Positions 1-12,524 of a stretch of 64,000 nt of DNA are shown in pieces. The notes beneath the pieces were generated by a model. It made no database searches. It saw only the letters and a list, made by a program, of their open reading frames with translations, and was not told the DNA's origin. The first letter of the stretch is position 1, and the number at the start of each line of letters is the position of its first letter. The position numbers were made by a program, and so were the translations under genes. Where the stretch lies: contig NW_002060943.1 of NCBI RefSeq assembly GCF_000150275.1, positions 6,564,299 through 6,628,298 on the forward strand, in the 5' to 3' direction. The stretch comes from Trichoplax adhaerens (lineage: Eukaryota > Placozoa > Uniplacotomia > Trichoplacea > Trichoplacidae).

Positions 1-169
1 AATGGCACTAATTGAACCTTTAAAGATCCATTACAGTTGTAATAATGCGTAATGAAAATGAATAAAACCAATTTTTGAAGAATATCGCTAGTAAAGAGTA
101 GAAAACCCAAGAAAAATTTATTAATACAACATATCAAAGTGTGATTCTCAATGTAAACATCAACGCCAG

Positions 170-770
170 ATGCAAATAGTCTTAAAATGATTAACGAGCT
201 AGCAAAATACTACCTCTAGACACAAATAAAATCTAATCTGCGAAATATGAAATGTACAGTATGCTTAATGGGATTACAGTGAACCAGCAACCGTCAGAAT
301 GAAGTTACTTTAAATTAATGCGATAGGTAAAGGTGTGACTATAAGAGCGAGATTCAAATACTGTAGTTTTAAAATGATATGCGATGTAACCAATTCTATA
401 CATAAAACTAATCCGTGAAATATGAAATGTATGTTAAAACGGGATTACTGTGAGCTAACAATGATTAGAATGAATTCACTTGAAGGCATGGAGGAAACAG
501 ACTAAAGCCATTCACGAAGAACATCACGTAGGAGAAGCAAAGAAGCTCTGGTAATACAACAGGTAAAGTTATAGCTATCCATGCGAAGATCAAAACCAGA
601 TTGAAATATTCTTGAAATGATAAGTGGCCTAATAAATGGAATATTCATCGCACTATACGTATGCCATACTAAAATCGATACGAGTATGCTAGGCACTAAA
701 TGTACGGAGATTAAAACGAGGTTATCGTTAGCTAGAAGTTGCTACTGTGAATAACTTGAAGTGATGGATG
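170..770. repeat. Degenerate tandem repeat, ~175-bp unit, about 3 copies
   Basis: The phrase aaatatgaaatgta recurs at about 243 and 418, each followed by a gggattac...gtga segment and then a gaatga/ttcac..tt segment. A weaker third copy begins near 700. Copies are strongly diverged by substitutions and small indels, so the array is old. Confidence 0.55.
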
Positions 771-1394
771 AGTTCATCCAAAGGTCTATCCGTAAATTAA
801 TGTGCAAGGAAATGAAAGATTACTTAAACATCTAAACACACTCTACTAACGTTATAGGCATCGTTTTCCCTAGGATATGGATGATAGTGTAGTTTGTTGG
901 TATAAATCTACTGTACAGTTGTCTGGAGTTTTTAAATGCCGTTTTAACCTGTGATACATCGAAGTCGAAAATTGCAGATAGCAAGAGCTAGAAATAAAAT
1001 TTAAAGGCAGCACAACTAAATACTGAACACATCGACTACTAAGATTGCCCATAGCTTGTAATTCCACGGCTTAGGCAATAGTTATATATGGTGGTCATGA
1101 TTTCAGCTAATTAAAGTGGCAATGTGTTAATAAAGTAAATGTTGGTTATGGCTACTATGATGAAACGGCTCATATCTACCATGTGTTCTATAAGTCTATA
1201 GTCGATAGCCTTTTAAGTGTTGTTATTAGGCAATGTACTAACGTGATTGATGACTCTTATGTAGAGTAGTATTTGATTGTGATTAAGTTATGTATATAGA
1301 ATTGATATCGTAGAGGCTATAAATCGATTATCCGGTGTATTTTAGCCACTTTCAACAGTTGAAGAACTTGAAATTCTTCTCCGGCAGTATTATA

Positions 1395-2095
1395 GGCTAG
1401 TAAACCATGCATTACATATCCCCACTCGACAAGGATTGACTACGAAATGATAGCATATTCAATCGATTTCAACACTGCTTACGACTACAGGTGTAAAAAA
1501 CATTTATAAATTTAGTAACCAGATGAAGGAATGAGTCATTTCTCTAGCTTTTCCGCTACGTATACAGTCCTATAGATTGATTATAGCTAATAGATGCTTT
1601 ATTCTTGAACACTTCACTGATCGAACTACTATACACGAGTAAACCATATAGTATTATTCCTACTTTATGTGGATTTTAAAAAAGATATAATAGTATTTTC
1701 CATCGATTTCAACAAAATATACTATTGAAGCTGTAGAACTCTTTCATAGATTTAATTTATGAATGAAGGCAGAAGTCATTTCTCAAGCTTATCCGTCGCG
1801 TTCTTCAGATTGATTGTAGCTATTCGATACTTTATTCTTGAACGCTTGATAGCTCGAACTGCTATACACGAGTAAATCGTGTACTATAGTTCCTACTTTC
1901 TAGCGATTAAAAAGACTTGATAGCATTTTTCTTCCATTTCAAAAAAGTGTGCTATAGCTGTAGAAGTTTTTATAAATTTAATTGACAAACGAAGGAAGGA
2001 TTGCTTTCAGTAGCTTTTCCGTCGCGCCGTCCTTCAAAATGATTAGCCATTCGATATTTTATTCTTGAACGCTTGATAGATGTAACTACTATATG
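1395..2095. repeat. Degenerate tandem repeat, ~230-240-bp unit, about 3 copies
   Basis: The markers gtcatttctc..agctt.tccg, ctttattcttgaac.ctt, ctatacacgagtaaa and ttcctactt recur in the same order. The copies start at about 1,532, 1,771 and 2,000, with a partial copy upstream from about 1,395. No terminal inverted repeats or coding capacity were seen. Confidence 0.65.
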
Positions 2096-2386
2096 AAAAT
2101 TGCTATGAAACAATTAGGTATTTTATCCAGTATAGTACTTTAATTTTTGTAGTTCCAATTCAGTGTTATCATGAACGAAATACAACGATCGTTGAACCAT
2201 TCATTATACGGCCATATCGACGAATAGGAATCGTCTTGTTTTTAAAGATCTAATAATGTCGGAAAAGAACGTTATCCTATCTACATTGGTATTGACTACA
2301 AAAACAATTTACAGCATCGTCTATGATATCCAAGACAAGACTGTCTACTTTTAGTTTATTGACGGCGGACTAGTGTGGGGAATACT

Positions 2387-5300
2387 TTAAGGTCGGAATC
2401 CAGAAACTCCAGATGGCGGTGGATAAGCAGCAGATGATGGAGGGCAAGCACCGGAAGGTGACGGATAAGCACCGGATGGAGACGGGTAAGCATTGCGTGG
2501 TTGTGGTGGATAAGCAGGGGCTGAAGGTGGATAAGTCGCTGTTGAAGTTGGATTTGCAGTACCTGAAGGTGGATAAGCAGCAGTTGAAGGAGGGTAAGCA
2601 GCAGTTGAAGGAGGATAAACAGCACCTGAAGGTGGATAAACGGTAGAAGATGGTGGATAAGCGGCACCTGAAGGTGGATAACCAGTAGAAGGAGGCGGTT
2701 GGGCAGTAGGAGGATGCTTTTGGGCAGTAGAAGATGGTGGATAAGCGGTACCTGAAGGTGGATAACCAGTAGAAGGATGCTTTTGGGCAGTAGAAGATGG
2801 TGGATAACCAGTAGAAGGATGCGGTTGGGCAGTAGAAGATGGTGGATAAGCGGTACCCGAAGGTGGATAACCAGTAGAAGGATGCGGTTGAGCAGTAGAA
2901 GGATGCGGTTGGGCAGTAGAAGATGGTGGATAAGCGGTACCTGAAGGTGGATAACCAGTAGAAGGATGCGGTTGGGCAGTAGAAGATGGTGGATAAGCGG
3001 TACCCGAAGGTGGATAACCAGTAGAAGATGGTGGATAAGCAGTAGAAGGATGCGATTGGGCAGTAGAAGATGGTGGATAAGCGGTACCTGAAGGCGGATA
3101 AGCAGTAGAAGAAGGCGGTTGAGCAATAGAAGATGATGGATAAGTGCTAGCGGAAGGGTTACTAGATGGCGGATAAGAAGAGGCACCATAGGATGGAGGA
3201 TTAGCCATTGAATTACCTGGTGGTTGTTGTCCAGGGATTGCTTCTGATGGTGGTGGATATACTCCAGGCACAGAAGGTTGTGGATTAGGCATAGAACTGG
3301 GAGGTGGTTGTTGCTCCGGAATGGCCGCTGATGATGGCGGATATCTTGGCGCTACTCCAGGCGATGGTTGGCTTCCTACAGATCCTGCTGTTGGTGGATA
3401 TACAGAGGATGTAGGTGGTGCAAAGTTAGAATTCTGATTTAAAGGATTATGTTGAGGATGTGTAGTAGGTGCATGCATGCCAAAATTGCTCGGATTGCCT
3501 TGATAGGGTGGGTAAGCCCCTACTGGCGCTGGAACCACTGGATTGACTGATGACGGCGTACCTGGAATACCAGGAAAGTTCATTCCATGCTTTCCCATTA
3601 GTTCATTATGATACATTTTACCCCGTAATTCAGAGGCTTCAGCGCGATTATGAATCTTGGCAGATTTCATCTAGATACGGCATAGTAAGTAACAAATTTA
3701 GAAAGTCTTTATGACGCTATAAACGAAAAGAAATGATCGAGGAGCAAATTGTCTATTTGTTGTTCCTACAGCATGACTACATTAACAAATTCTACCAGCA
3801 TCAACTAATGTATCGAAATGTTCAGTACCGGTAGTTATATGGACGGCAAAACTATGAATATCAAGTCAATAAATAATATAGTTTAAGGTAATGATTACTT
3901 CAACATCACTGTTACGAGAATTAAACGTAAAAGTTAGAGGTTATTACTTTAAATCAATAGTATATTCCATTTACCTGCAAACGCTCTGCTTTTTGAAAGT
4001 TACCTCTACTTGCAGCAGCGGCAGCTTCGATGTTAAGTTTTTCTTCCTTTTGCATTTGCTTGGCTAGTTTCTGTTTAGCATTAGTAAGATTAGGATGTTT
4101 GAGATATTAGTGTTGAGTAATATTTGCACGAGTCTATCTGCCAGAAATGGGTAAGAAATTAGTTCTATAGAATCTTTGTCATGTTTGCGATGGTGGTTCT
4201 AGGCGTAAAAGAGATGACATACGAATATCTTTGGATGATCTTAAACGTTAGCGTAACTCAGAGGTATGATTATTAACGAAGGCTAGAATTAATTAATGGT
4301 CCTACTTTAAGTTGCATAAGTATCATTGGTGTTTATATACTAGCAATAACGAATTTTGCTGGCCGTCTAGTTAACATTTCGATTGGAAACATTAGTCTAT
4401 CAGGCGATCAGTTGTACGGTATTTGTAGCTACAGAAGCAGTCTGTCTAGTCGTTTTATTAATTTATCATTTAAATTTAGGACAGAACTGTTAATTGTAGT
4501 TCATTACGGTAGCAATTAGCATAGTAATATAAGATGACTGTAGAGACGAGTACAATATTAATAATAGTGGAAACCTTGGTTCGGGCAAACTACCATAGTT
4601 CAGATTTATCTAGTTGGGTACAGGTATTATAAACGAATTCGGCTTTATATCGACGTAAAATTGTGATAACTACCTTCATGAGTATAGTGTGCTGTTATGG
4701 ATAATGTGCTTTTCTAGTATGATGTTATAGTGCTAAGGTATCATAAACTGTAGCCATGACAGAGCATAGAATTAATTTACAGTACATGAGTTAGTTGTTT
4801 TAGCCTCTCGAATACACAACGGTAAAAGTCTTTTAAATAGCTTTTTTATAAGGACTATTGGGCTGATTATAGGACATAGCATTGCCCATTCTCAACATGG
4901 ATCTTACAACAGTTACAATATACTTTTCCTCTACAACATTTTCCCTATTCTAGATGCTATCTAAGTGGTTCTATTAGTATATTTTCCCTTTCAAGTCTAA
5001 TATAGTTAATCGTTCCACGTAGTGATTAATGTTAAGATAGTTGATCGAATTTGAAAATTAACACGATTGCACTAATCCTGCACTATATGCTTCTTTGATT
5101 AATTTTATGCTGTAGGAGTGATCTATTCTTGGCTCAAAATTGTACAGAGTTATTCGTAACGTAGTGAATAGTGATGAGTATCGTGATATAGGATCGAATT
5201 TTTAAGTTAATACGATTGTCCTATCCGTTATACAACGAGTACTTGCTTCATAGATTAGTTTCGTACTGTAGGAGTCCTACATCGGTGTTCTTTTCGCTCA

Positions 5301-6139
5301 AAATGAATATAGGTAATCATTTGACATAAGGATTTATATCATGATCTTAGGTCGAATCACTAAGTTAGTAAGATTGCATCATAGCTAATACTCTTTATGT
5401 TTTATCGATTCGTTTAAGTACTGTCCCATTTGCATATTGTCTATAAACCAACAGAATTAATGACTTCATGCCATCATTTATAATATCATTTTCGACGCAA
5501 TGGCACCATCTCTAATACTCTTTGTTTTATCGATTAGTTTCGGGGCTGTACTGTAGAGCTCTATTAGCATCCTTTTCACTCCAAGCCAACGGGGGTTAAC
5601 TGTTTCATAGATTAGCATGGTATTTTATCAATTGCTAAGTGAATGCGATTGCAACATTAGCAATATTCTGTACAGTGTACAAGCCTTAGCAGTGAGTTTT
5701 AATGTTGTAGCAGTAATGTACGAGTATTAATATTCTTTTCACTTGAAACTAATGGACCTTACCATTTCAAATCATCAATGGCCGTACTCCATGGCTTATT
5801 AAATTACGATTGCTTGTATAATTACTACCAGTTTATGATTAACGGTAAATTATGTTTTCCCTTACTGCAGACTAATCTAGGCGTCACAAGGGGAATTTCG
5901 AACGCGATAGAGCAGAAGGAGACTATTCGCAACAGAATATCGTGACAATCATGGTTAATCGACTCCATTTAATGGAAGCTACTGTCTACGCCAGCATATT
6001 GCCAAAGATGGAAAATCTCCTTTTCAAGCTGTGTTTTTAAGCTATTTTACAAATAGAACGTATGCAATATTATAAATGTAATACTTACAGCCATTTCTTT
6101 TCCTTCTTTTTTTATTAATTTTGCTATATTGTGATCCAT
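2387..6139 (-). CDS. Tyr-Pro-Pro-rich repeat protein with charged helical N-terminus (3 exons)
   Basis: The exons are 6139-6089, 4070-3975 and 3670-2387; both introns are phase 0 and the protein is 476 residues. Residues 1 to ~75 are charged and helical, with an Ala-rich stretch and the blocks SRGNFQKAERL and HNRAE..ELRGKMYHN. This spacing of A, G, A, L and H resembles the DUF1771 helical domain known next to Smr domains (a tentative match; no Smr domain is present). The remainder is low-complexity, rich in P, S, Y, T and A, and dominated by imperfect copies of a ~21-residue unit around STGYPPSGTAYPPSSTAQ. A PSAP motif lies near residues 431-434, the type bound by TSG101 in the ESCRT pathway. 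The methionine at 3670 is internal, not the start: the two upstream exons join it in frame, and the neighbouring paralogue has the same arrangement. The function is unknown; a trafficking or ubiquitin adaptor role is inference. The repeat-rich tail may vary in length between individuals. Confidence 0.75.
2640..3110 (-). repeat. Coding minisatellite, ~63-66-bp unit, in the YPP protein gene
   Basis: Imperfect head-to-tail copies on the plus strand contain gaaggtggataaccagtagaagg and ggttgggcagtagaagatggtgg. On the minus strand they encode the 21-22-residue Tyr-Pro-Pro unit. Copies differ in order and sub-unit content, as expected from slippage or unequal exchange. Confidence 0.85.
4930..5800. 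repeat. Degenerate tandem repeat, ~145-170-bp unit, in intron 1 of the YPP gene
   Basis: At about 5,040, 5,180 and 5,345 a segment (gatcgaattt..a.gttaa.acgattgc or variants) is followed by an element near ctgtaggagt (about 5,111, 5,267, 5,537 and 5,707) and by ttctttt..ctc. About five diverged copies lie within the 2.0-kb first intron. Confidence 0.6.
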
Positions 6140-7901
6140 TTTTATCTTTCTATAGGCTGTCGGTTAATTGCGTTGGGTTGAATAGAAGAATTCCCTTTCG
6201 GTAATTATTGGAGAATTAAACCAGCAGCTTCCACGTTTATGTATGCATGTCTAAATTTTGACGCTCGTTGGCAGCTTAATTAATAATTAATTTATTCAAC
6301 AACGATGATATCAGTGATTGCCATTAGCATTAAACTAGTCTGCCCCTCCATAGCCTTGGTAGTTCTATAGCTTGTGCTAGCTAATGTATCGGTACCAGAT
6401 TAGCTATTCAGTTTTGGGGCCCATCGCTACTCGTTCTTTACCAGCCTGTTGGCCGCAATGATGCCAAACAATAGAATCATTTCTACCTCATTTATATCGT
6501 TCATTCAGTGCTAGAACGGCTGTTATCCACTATAAATGCTACAGCATTCAATCCCATGTATTAAGATTTTTATTATGGTTGATAGGCTATTACAACGGGC
6601 AGATGCCAGTTACAAATCGGATAGATAGGTTTTGCATTTCGGCTAGTAGTTGATCTCGCTAAATTTATGATTAAATGATTGTATTATATCGAGCTAGCAG
6701 GCAGAAATACTTACTAGAAATTTGACTGTTTGTATAAAAATTGATAGAACTGATTCCAAATTTTAAATGATAAGGTATAGAGTATCCTACACTATTATAA
6801 AGAGTGTACTCTACACGTAATAATAAGTCAAGGCTTGCTCCTATGAAAGGTTATAGATAAGTTATGCTAGCATCTTGATAATATCTCTTATTGATGTTAG
6901 TATAATGTAGATTAAAGTTTTCCTTTATTAGTAAAGTATGATCAAAGTGGTAGCCATAGTGTACGTTCGTAATTTCTAATAAAGAAACAAAGTACCAGAC
7001 GTTACAGGATCGATATTTAAGGCAAATACCTTTAGGTGCTCCTATGTTCTAATTTAACGCGTAATTAACTAAATTCTGAAGAATTCTTAAAATTAGATTA
7101 CAGTGATTAGAGCTTTTAGTCAGACATACGTAATAAGCTACGGGTATGCTACCGTCTATTCGATGGATAAGGCCGACCCATTTATTACAAGTATCAGATT
7201 AGAGTTCTAGATGGCGTTTTATTCCATCACGATTTTCATCATTTGGATGATAATGATGCTTGTTATTATTGACGATAGTGCATAATTCAGTCTATTCAAG
7301 AAAGAATTCCAGGAGTTAGTAGGTCCCAGTGATATGGTAATGTTCAAATGGCCCTAAATTTTAGATTAAGTTATATCTGCAATTATAAGGATGGCTTACT
7401 ATCTTTTATTGTATGGAATAGTCTATCTATTAGTACGATATAGAAGTGTTTTTCCAATCATTTATTTAGATAATAATGAAACAATCGAACGTACTATATT
7501 TTCTATAGTTGTTCGAACATAATCGAGAATGATTTCAATAATTTGTTAAAATGGCTATTTAGCTAAAACATGTCTTAGCAAAGTATTGTAATATTGAAGA
7601 CATTATTTAATGTTAGTAATATATTTTCAAACGCACAATCTATCAATAAAAGGAATAAGTTAATAACGCCTTGGTGTATTCAGTTTTACAGACTGAAATA
7701 ACAATTATTTATATGCTTGATTATATATAATATATTGAAAAATATGCGTATATACAAATGGTCAGACTTATGAAAGAGTATCTAATAATATAAGTGTAAT
7801 TATGACATCAAAAGTTTGAACCACTGAAACCATGTACTTGATGATATTTCACATTCATTGGTGGCCAACAACTTCATTCCGCTGCTTTGTACCTAGTGGA
7901 A
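6140..7901. other. Intergenic DNA between tandem paralogues
   Basis: Nothing coding was found. This is the presumed promoter side of the gene starting at 6,139 and the 3' flank of the gene ending at 7,902. Two short imperfect hairpins are visible, near 6,775-6,815 (arms around agagta) and 7,485-7,520 (arms around tcgaac). Confidence 0.5.
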
Positions 7902-9887
7902 TTAGGGTGCATAGGGTGGCGGATAAATTGGAGGTTTAGATTCACTAGAGCCAATTTGCGAAGGAATAGATGATGATGGAGGATAGATAGCTATGCCATC
8001 GTAAGATGGTTGGACATTTGGAATACTAGGAGATGGATAATTGGTAGGAGTAGGATAAACTGCCGCAGCATGATTACCAGATGGTTGCGAAACTGAAATG
8101 CCTAACGGTGGATAAATAGAAGGAACAAAATAAGGCAATAAACCAGGAAAGCTAGAAGAATCTAATTAGTAACTGCACTAGTGCTATATATCAGATTATT
8201 TGCTGGTGGATATGCTGCAGCGGAAGCATACCTGGTGCTGTAGGTACCGATTGGTTGGGATAGCTTTGATGCTGAGGATAAGCTCCAGTCGCAAGAGGAT
8301 TGGCAGGTGTTGGCCCAGAGTGCATACCTGGTCTGTTCCTGATATTGATTTCTTCGCGAGCATTATGATACATTTGGCCTTTAACTTTAGAAATCTCAGC
8401 ACGATTATGAGCCTTTTCCGATTTTTGCTATTGAATGTGATGTTTAAAATTTGAATAGTTAATTGGATGAAATTGATTAATTGATAAGTTGCACTATTTC
8501 TTAGAACACAATAGTTATATGCACGTATACCTAACATTGATGAATAGTATCTAATTACTTATTTCTATAAATAGTCAATCAGGATTTTACAACTATAAAG
8601 TGGCAAATTAATATATTTACCTCTAGGCGTTGGGCAACGTGGTAATGACCTCTTAGTGCGGCCCTTTCAGCTCTGTTTTGGTATCTTATTTCTCTTTCTG
8701 TCTGTCTTATTTGCCTCTACAGAAGATAATTTAAAAATAATTATTTAGTCTACCTTTCATAAAATTTTTCTTTATTAATAATAAAACCATCGATAAATCC
8801 TACTATATGATATTTTGTAAGATAGAAGTGAAAATTATTTTATTCTTTAAAACGCTACAATTAATACTTTTCGCCACAGTGGAGCTGCTAAATAAACTTC
8901 TTCAATATCCATTGACTACTATATTACTGTACTTTATAGTAAATCAATTATAGTTTGTGTAGATATATATGTATCTTAAATTATGGTAAATGATCCAATA
9001 TGTAAGTTGCAAGCATGCGATTGTTTTTAAATATTGCTAATTAGAATAGAGGAAAGTAGTAGTTGATATACAAGTGAATTCATTGGGGTAGATATTAATT
9101 AATATCCAAGTTGATTATATTACCGGCTATATACTAGAATATCATACAGCGTATTTGATATCAATTTGAATCAGTATAAACCCTAAAAGAAATATATTCC
9201 CGATTTGCTCTATTGTATACCACACGCTCTTATAAACTAATTCTAGCACGATTATGACCCAATTTTTTACTTGTGCCGGTTCACCAAAATGATATTAAAA
9301 ATTACACTTATATATGTTTATACGTATAACTATGATGATCTACTGGATCAAGTTCCTAACACTAAATTTAATTTACAGTAGTTTTATGTGATTAAATTAG
9401 CAACACACAATCTGAGGTACTAACTACATATACTATATAAAGTACATAGGAACGATTTCTTGATAGAAAGAATGCTATACAAGCACCATTATTGAGGCTA
9501 TTTGCTAATCATGGTCCTTAAAGTCTACGAAATAATAACGGCTAAAGTTTATTAGTCTTCGGGAAGATGTATGTCGGTACTGCATAATTTTGACGAAGCA
9601 TATAATACATGCTTGATAAGAAATAGAATGTGATTAGTTGGTCGGAGTTACAACATAAGTAAGTACTTTCTTATAAATCCATAATAGGGATGTAGAATAC
9701 TTTGATTCAAACAGTCTTGAATAGGTATTCGTATATAATATCATGTCATACACTTTTATTCGATAGGGAATAAAGTAGATGCATCATCTCTGCTGCTGGG
9801 CTCTTTAATTAATATGAAACGTACAGTTATCGCTCTTTCTTCTCCTCGCAGTAACCTTCTTTCTGTAATTCTAGTTCTTCTATCCAT
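7902..9887 (-). CDS. Second YPP-type protein with PTAP and PPxY motifs (4 exons)
   Basis: The exons are 9887-9825, 8716-8621, 8427-8232 and 8161-7902; the protein is 204 residues. Exon 2 is 96 nt with phase-0 borders exactly as in the gene at 2,387-6,139, and the blocks RAALRGHYHVAQRLE and HNRAEIS..KGQMYHN align with that gene, so the two are tandem paralogues. An extra 70-bp intron (8162-8231) splits the tail and keeps frame. The N-terminal ~75 residues are charged and helical; the rest is Pro/Tyr/Ser-rich. PTAP lies at residues 115-118 and the C-terminus carries PPIY (195-198) and PPPY (199-202). Such motifs recruit TSG101 and the WW domains of NEDD4-type ligases in known families, so an ESCRT/ubiquitin adaptor role is plausible but inferred. 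The first exon is the least certain part: it rests on phase agreement and a similar basic composition. Confidence 0.65.
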
Positions 9888-10734
9888 GGTTTACTTCTTC
9901 AGGCGATTTACTAAATATACTGATAAAAAGCTAATTAATACACGTGTATTGAAAAATTAAGAGTTTAACTACGGCTTTTCAAAGTAGCCTTACAGTTATG
10001 CTACTTCTACAAACTGTAAAATGCAATACTAAATGATCGTGAGTAGACTAATAAATACAATCCGCTCTAATAGCACTATACAATTAAATATCACATGCTA
10101 CTCAGGCGTATAAAGAAGCAGTACTTGAAATAGGCATTACATACATGTATTCTATAATAATGAGAGACTGCAACCGTACTGGCAGTCCATACAGTAATGC
10201 ATCTACGGTAATATGCTTACTTCAAGCTTTTCTAAAAATAATATGCTAATTATTCTATACTGGATGACGTAATGGAATCGTTGTAGGCTCATGATGTAAT
10301 TGGTAGATAGGAGTAATGGAAGTATTAAAAAATTTATAATTTCGTAGTATAACAACGGGCATACATTATAAGAGATTCAACAGCGAACGCATTCACGGGA
10401 AGCTACTTAAGACTAGCTCAAAATTAGAATATGATTGTTATATATGGAGCAATTACATATACAGCATACTGTAAAGTAGTATTATACAGTATATAGAATG
10501 ATTAAAAGTCGTACTGTAGAATTACAGTTCAAAATGATTAACGTTCTAATTATGTAATTATCATTTTAAGCTAATCTTACATCTTATATGGATAATCATT
10601 TAGCTAAACCATAAGTGAAGTAATCTAGCAAATGTATGAATACCTTCATAAATTTATTAATAAACGATTCTCAATTGAACCTACACCGCTTACCACGAAC
10701 ATAATAATGATTGCATGTATCAATAATTGTTTAG

Positions 10735-11010
10735 CTTTGTATACTAGCTTATTTTTGGATGTGATTGCGTGTATTTCTTATTGTTAGAATTTTCTACTAT
10801 CTAAAGCAACTGTTATAATACTAACCAAACTGATGATATCAAAATAGTATACCAGTTAGGATATGATTGCATATATCCGTTATCATTGACCTTATCGGCT
10901 AGCTGATTTTTAAGATACGATTGCATATATATTTAATAGATTTTTTTGTCTACTAGCTAAAGTAGCTGCTCTAATGCTAGCGAATCTGATGCGGTCAAAA
11001 CAATATAGTA
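10735..11010. repeat. Degenerate tandem duplication, ~160-bp unit
   Basis: A block beginning g.gattgc.t.tat, then ctacta.ctaaag.a.ctg, aatgctag/aatacta and c.aaact/cgaatctgatg, starts at about 10,757 and again at about 10,917. A partial copy lies upstream, near 10,710. Confidence 0.6.
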
Positions 11011-11079
11011 TAACACTGTAATATACAAGCGCTACCCTGCATATTGCATAGTTGTTAATTTACGTAGTTGCATAACTTA

Positions 11080-11350
11080 CATTTTTTACGCTATAACTGT
11101 AAAGTTAGTCAGTAAAAGAACAATAATCTACATTTCTGCTTTGATATGATAATTATAGCTGTAAAATTCTTGCTTTATTTAGCGGACTTTACAATAAACT
11201 GGAGCTGTAATATCTGCAGAACTAACATATAATGCTACTACTATTGCAATTAAGTTCGGTTTACAAATGACAATTATAGCAGTAAAGTTCTTATCACATA
11301 TGATGGACTCTGCCATGAAGTAGAGACTTTGCTGCTGTAGCGCTCATCGT
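11080..11350. repeat. Degenerate tandem duplication, ~118-bp unit
   Basis: The phrase aattatagc.gtaaa.ttctt occurs at about 11,151 and 11,270, each followed by g.ggact.t.c and later a ctg.agct/ctgtag stretch. A weak third copy starts near 11,090. Confidence 0.45.
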
Positions 11351-12524
11351 ATTGTGCAATCGCCACAGCAGTACTAGATAAGCATCCAATTCCATAAAGG
11401 TAGCTGTTACTAATCATATATAAGGAGACTATCACCATTAATCGTGCAACGTCTGAGCTAAATTTTATATTAAGAATCGATATTATCAACTTATTAAACT
11501 ATTTTATCTAAACAGTTAAAATTAATTTGGTATGCTATCCAACAAATTATTTGGAGATGGATGCATCTATACTGAGAGTTCTGATGTTAAATCATTTAAA
11601 GGAATTATACTAAATGGTTCTGCAGTTGAAGAAAGCTAGCTTCACGAAGTCTTAAAATACTTTCTATTGAATTAATGCCCGTAGCGCTTGTGTGCATATA
11701 AAAATGCTTCAATAGTTGTTAATTATTGACGACAGGATTTGTTTAAATGGACGAGAAATGACGAGCCAACTATCCATTTAACTGAATGAATGCTCTATAT
11801 CAACATGGTATACTCGCGTTGTTATAGATTAGTCTTATTGGTCAATATTTGCAAAAATTTATTTAGCTTGTAGGTAATATACTACAGTACATCCTCATTA
11901 TTTATATGGAAGTTCAATACGTAATGAAACAAAACGTACATGAGTACAGATGAAACCTATAAAAATGCTCAGGGATTAATAAAAACTTGTTTACTATGCG
12001 ATTAACATAACAATTTAAGTATGGCAATATACGTATTTACTATCCTGGCGATTACAATACTGTATAGTAAGGCAGTTCCCTCTACTTATGCTTATGCGTA
12101 TTATTAAATATATGCATGAAAGCGATAGCAAATCATTGCAACTTATTACTACAACAAATTCCGTTTCATACGTTTTTATTGGTATGTTCCCATACCATGA
12201 CTACATCGATCTATGCTATATACCAAATAAATTTGTGCTTCCATAAAATATCTATTACATTGAAGAGCAACATTAGACCTGGCAAAATCTCATATGACAA
12301 AGTCATCTCTCAAACCGTGTATTTACTAAGAATTCCTAATACAACAGGAATAGATTGTAAATTCGGATAAAACTAAAATACCAAAGGTCTAATCGATCTC
12401 TTTAGTTTACAAGTCCATACGCTCATGTCATATATCAGAAATGAAATTACACCAACAATTACAGAATGTGCCAGAAAGACAACATGTGCTTCATTTCTCC
12501 TTATTTTCTAATCAAGGTGTTCTT

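Larger units (their letters stand above)
1..2386. other. Intergenic DNA, no gene seen
   Basis: AT-rich sequence with stops in all frames and no exon that fits splice signals. It lies downstream of the minus-strand gene that ends at 2,387. The content is mostly two blocks of degenerate tandem duplication (listed separately). Confidence 0.6.
9888..12524. other. Intergenic DNA, no gene seen
   Basis: AT-rich stretch between the 5' end of the second YPP gene and the 3' end of the MetX-like gene. Open frames here are short, overlap on both strands and lack supporting splice sites. Two degenerate duplications are listed separately. Confidence 0.55.

Noticed and set aside
2356-3189. 277-codon open frame rich in Leu/His/Ile on the minus strand, and a 77-codon frame on the plus strand at 2,413
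   Set aside because: They are other-frame readings of the minisatellite within the YPP protein gene; repeat units without stops stay open in several frames.
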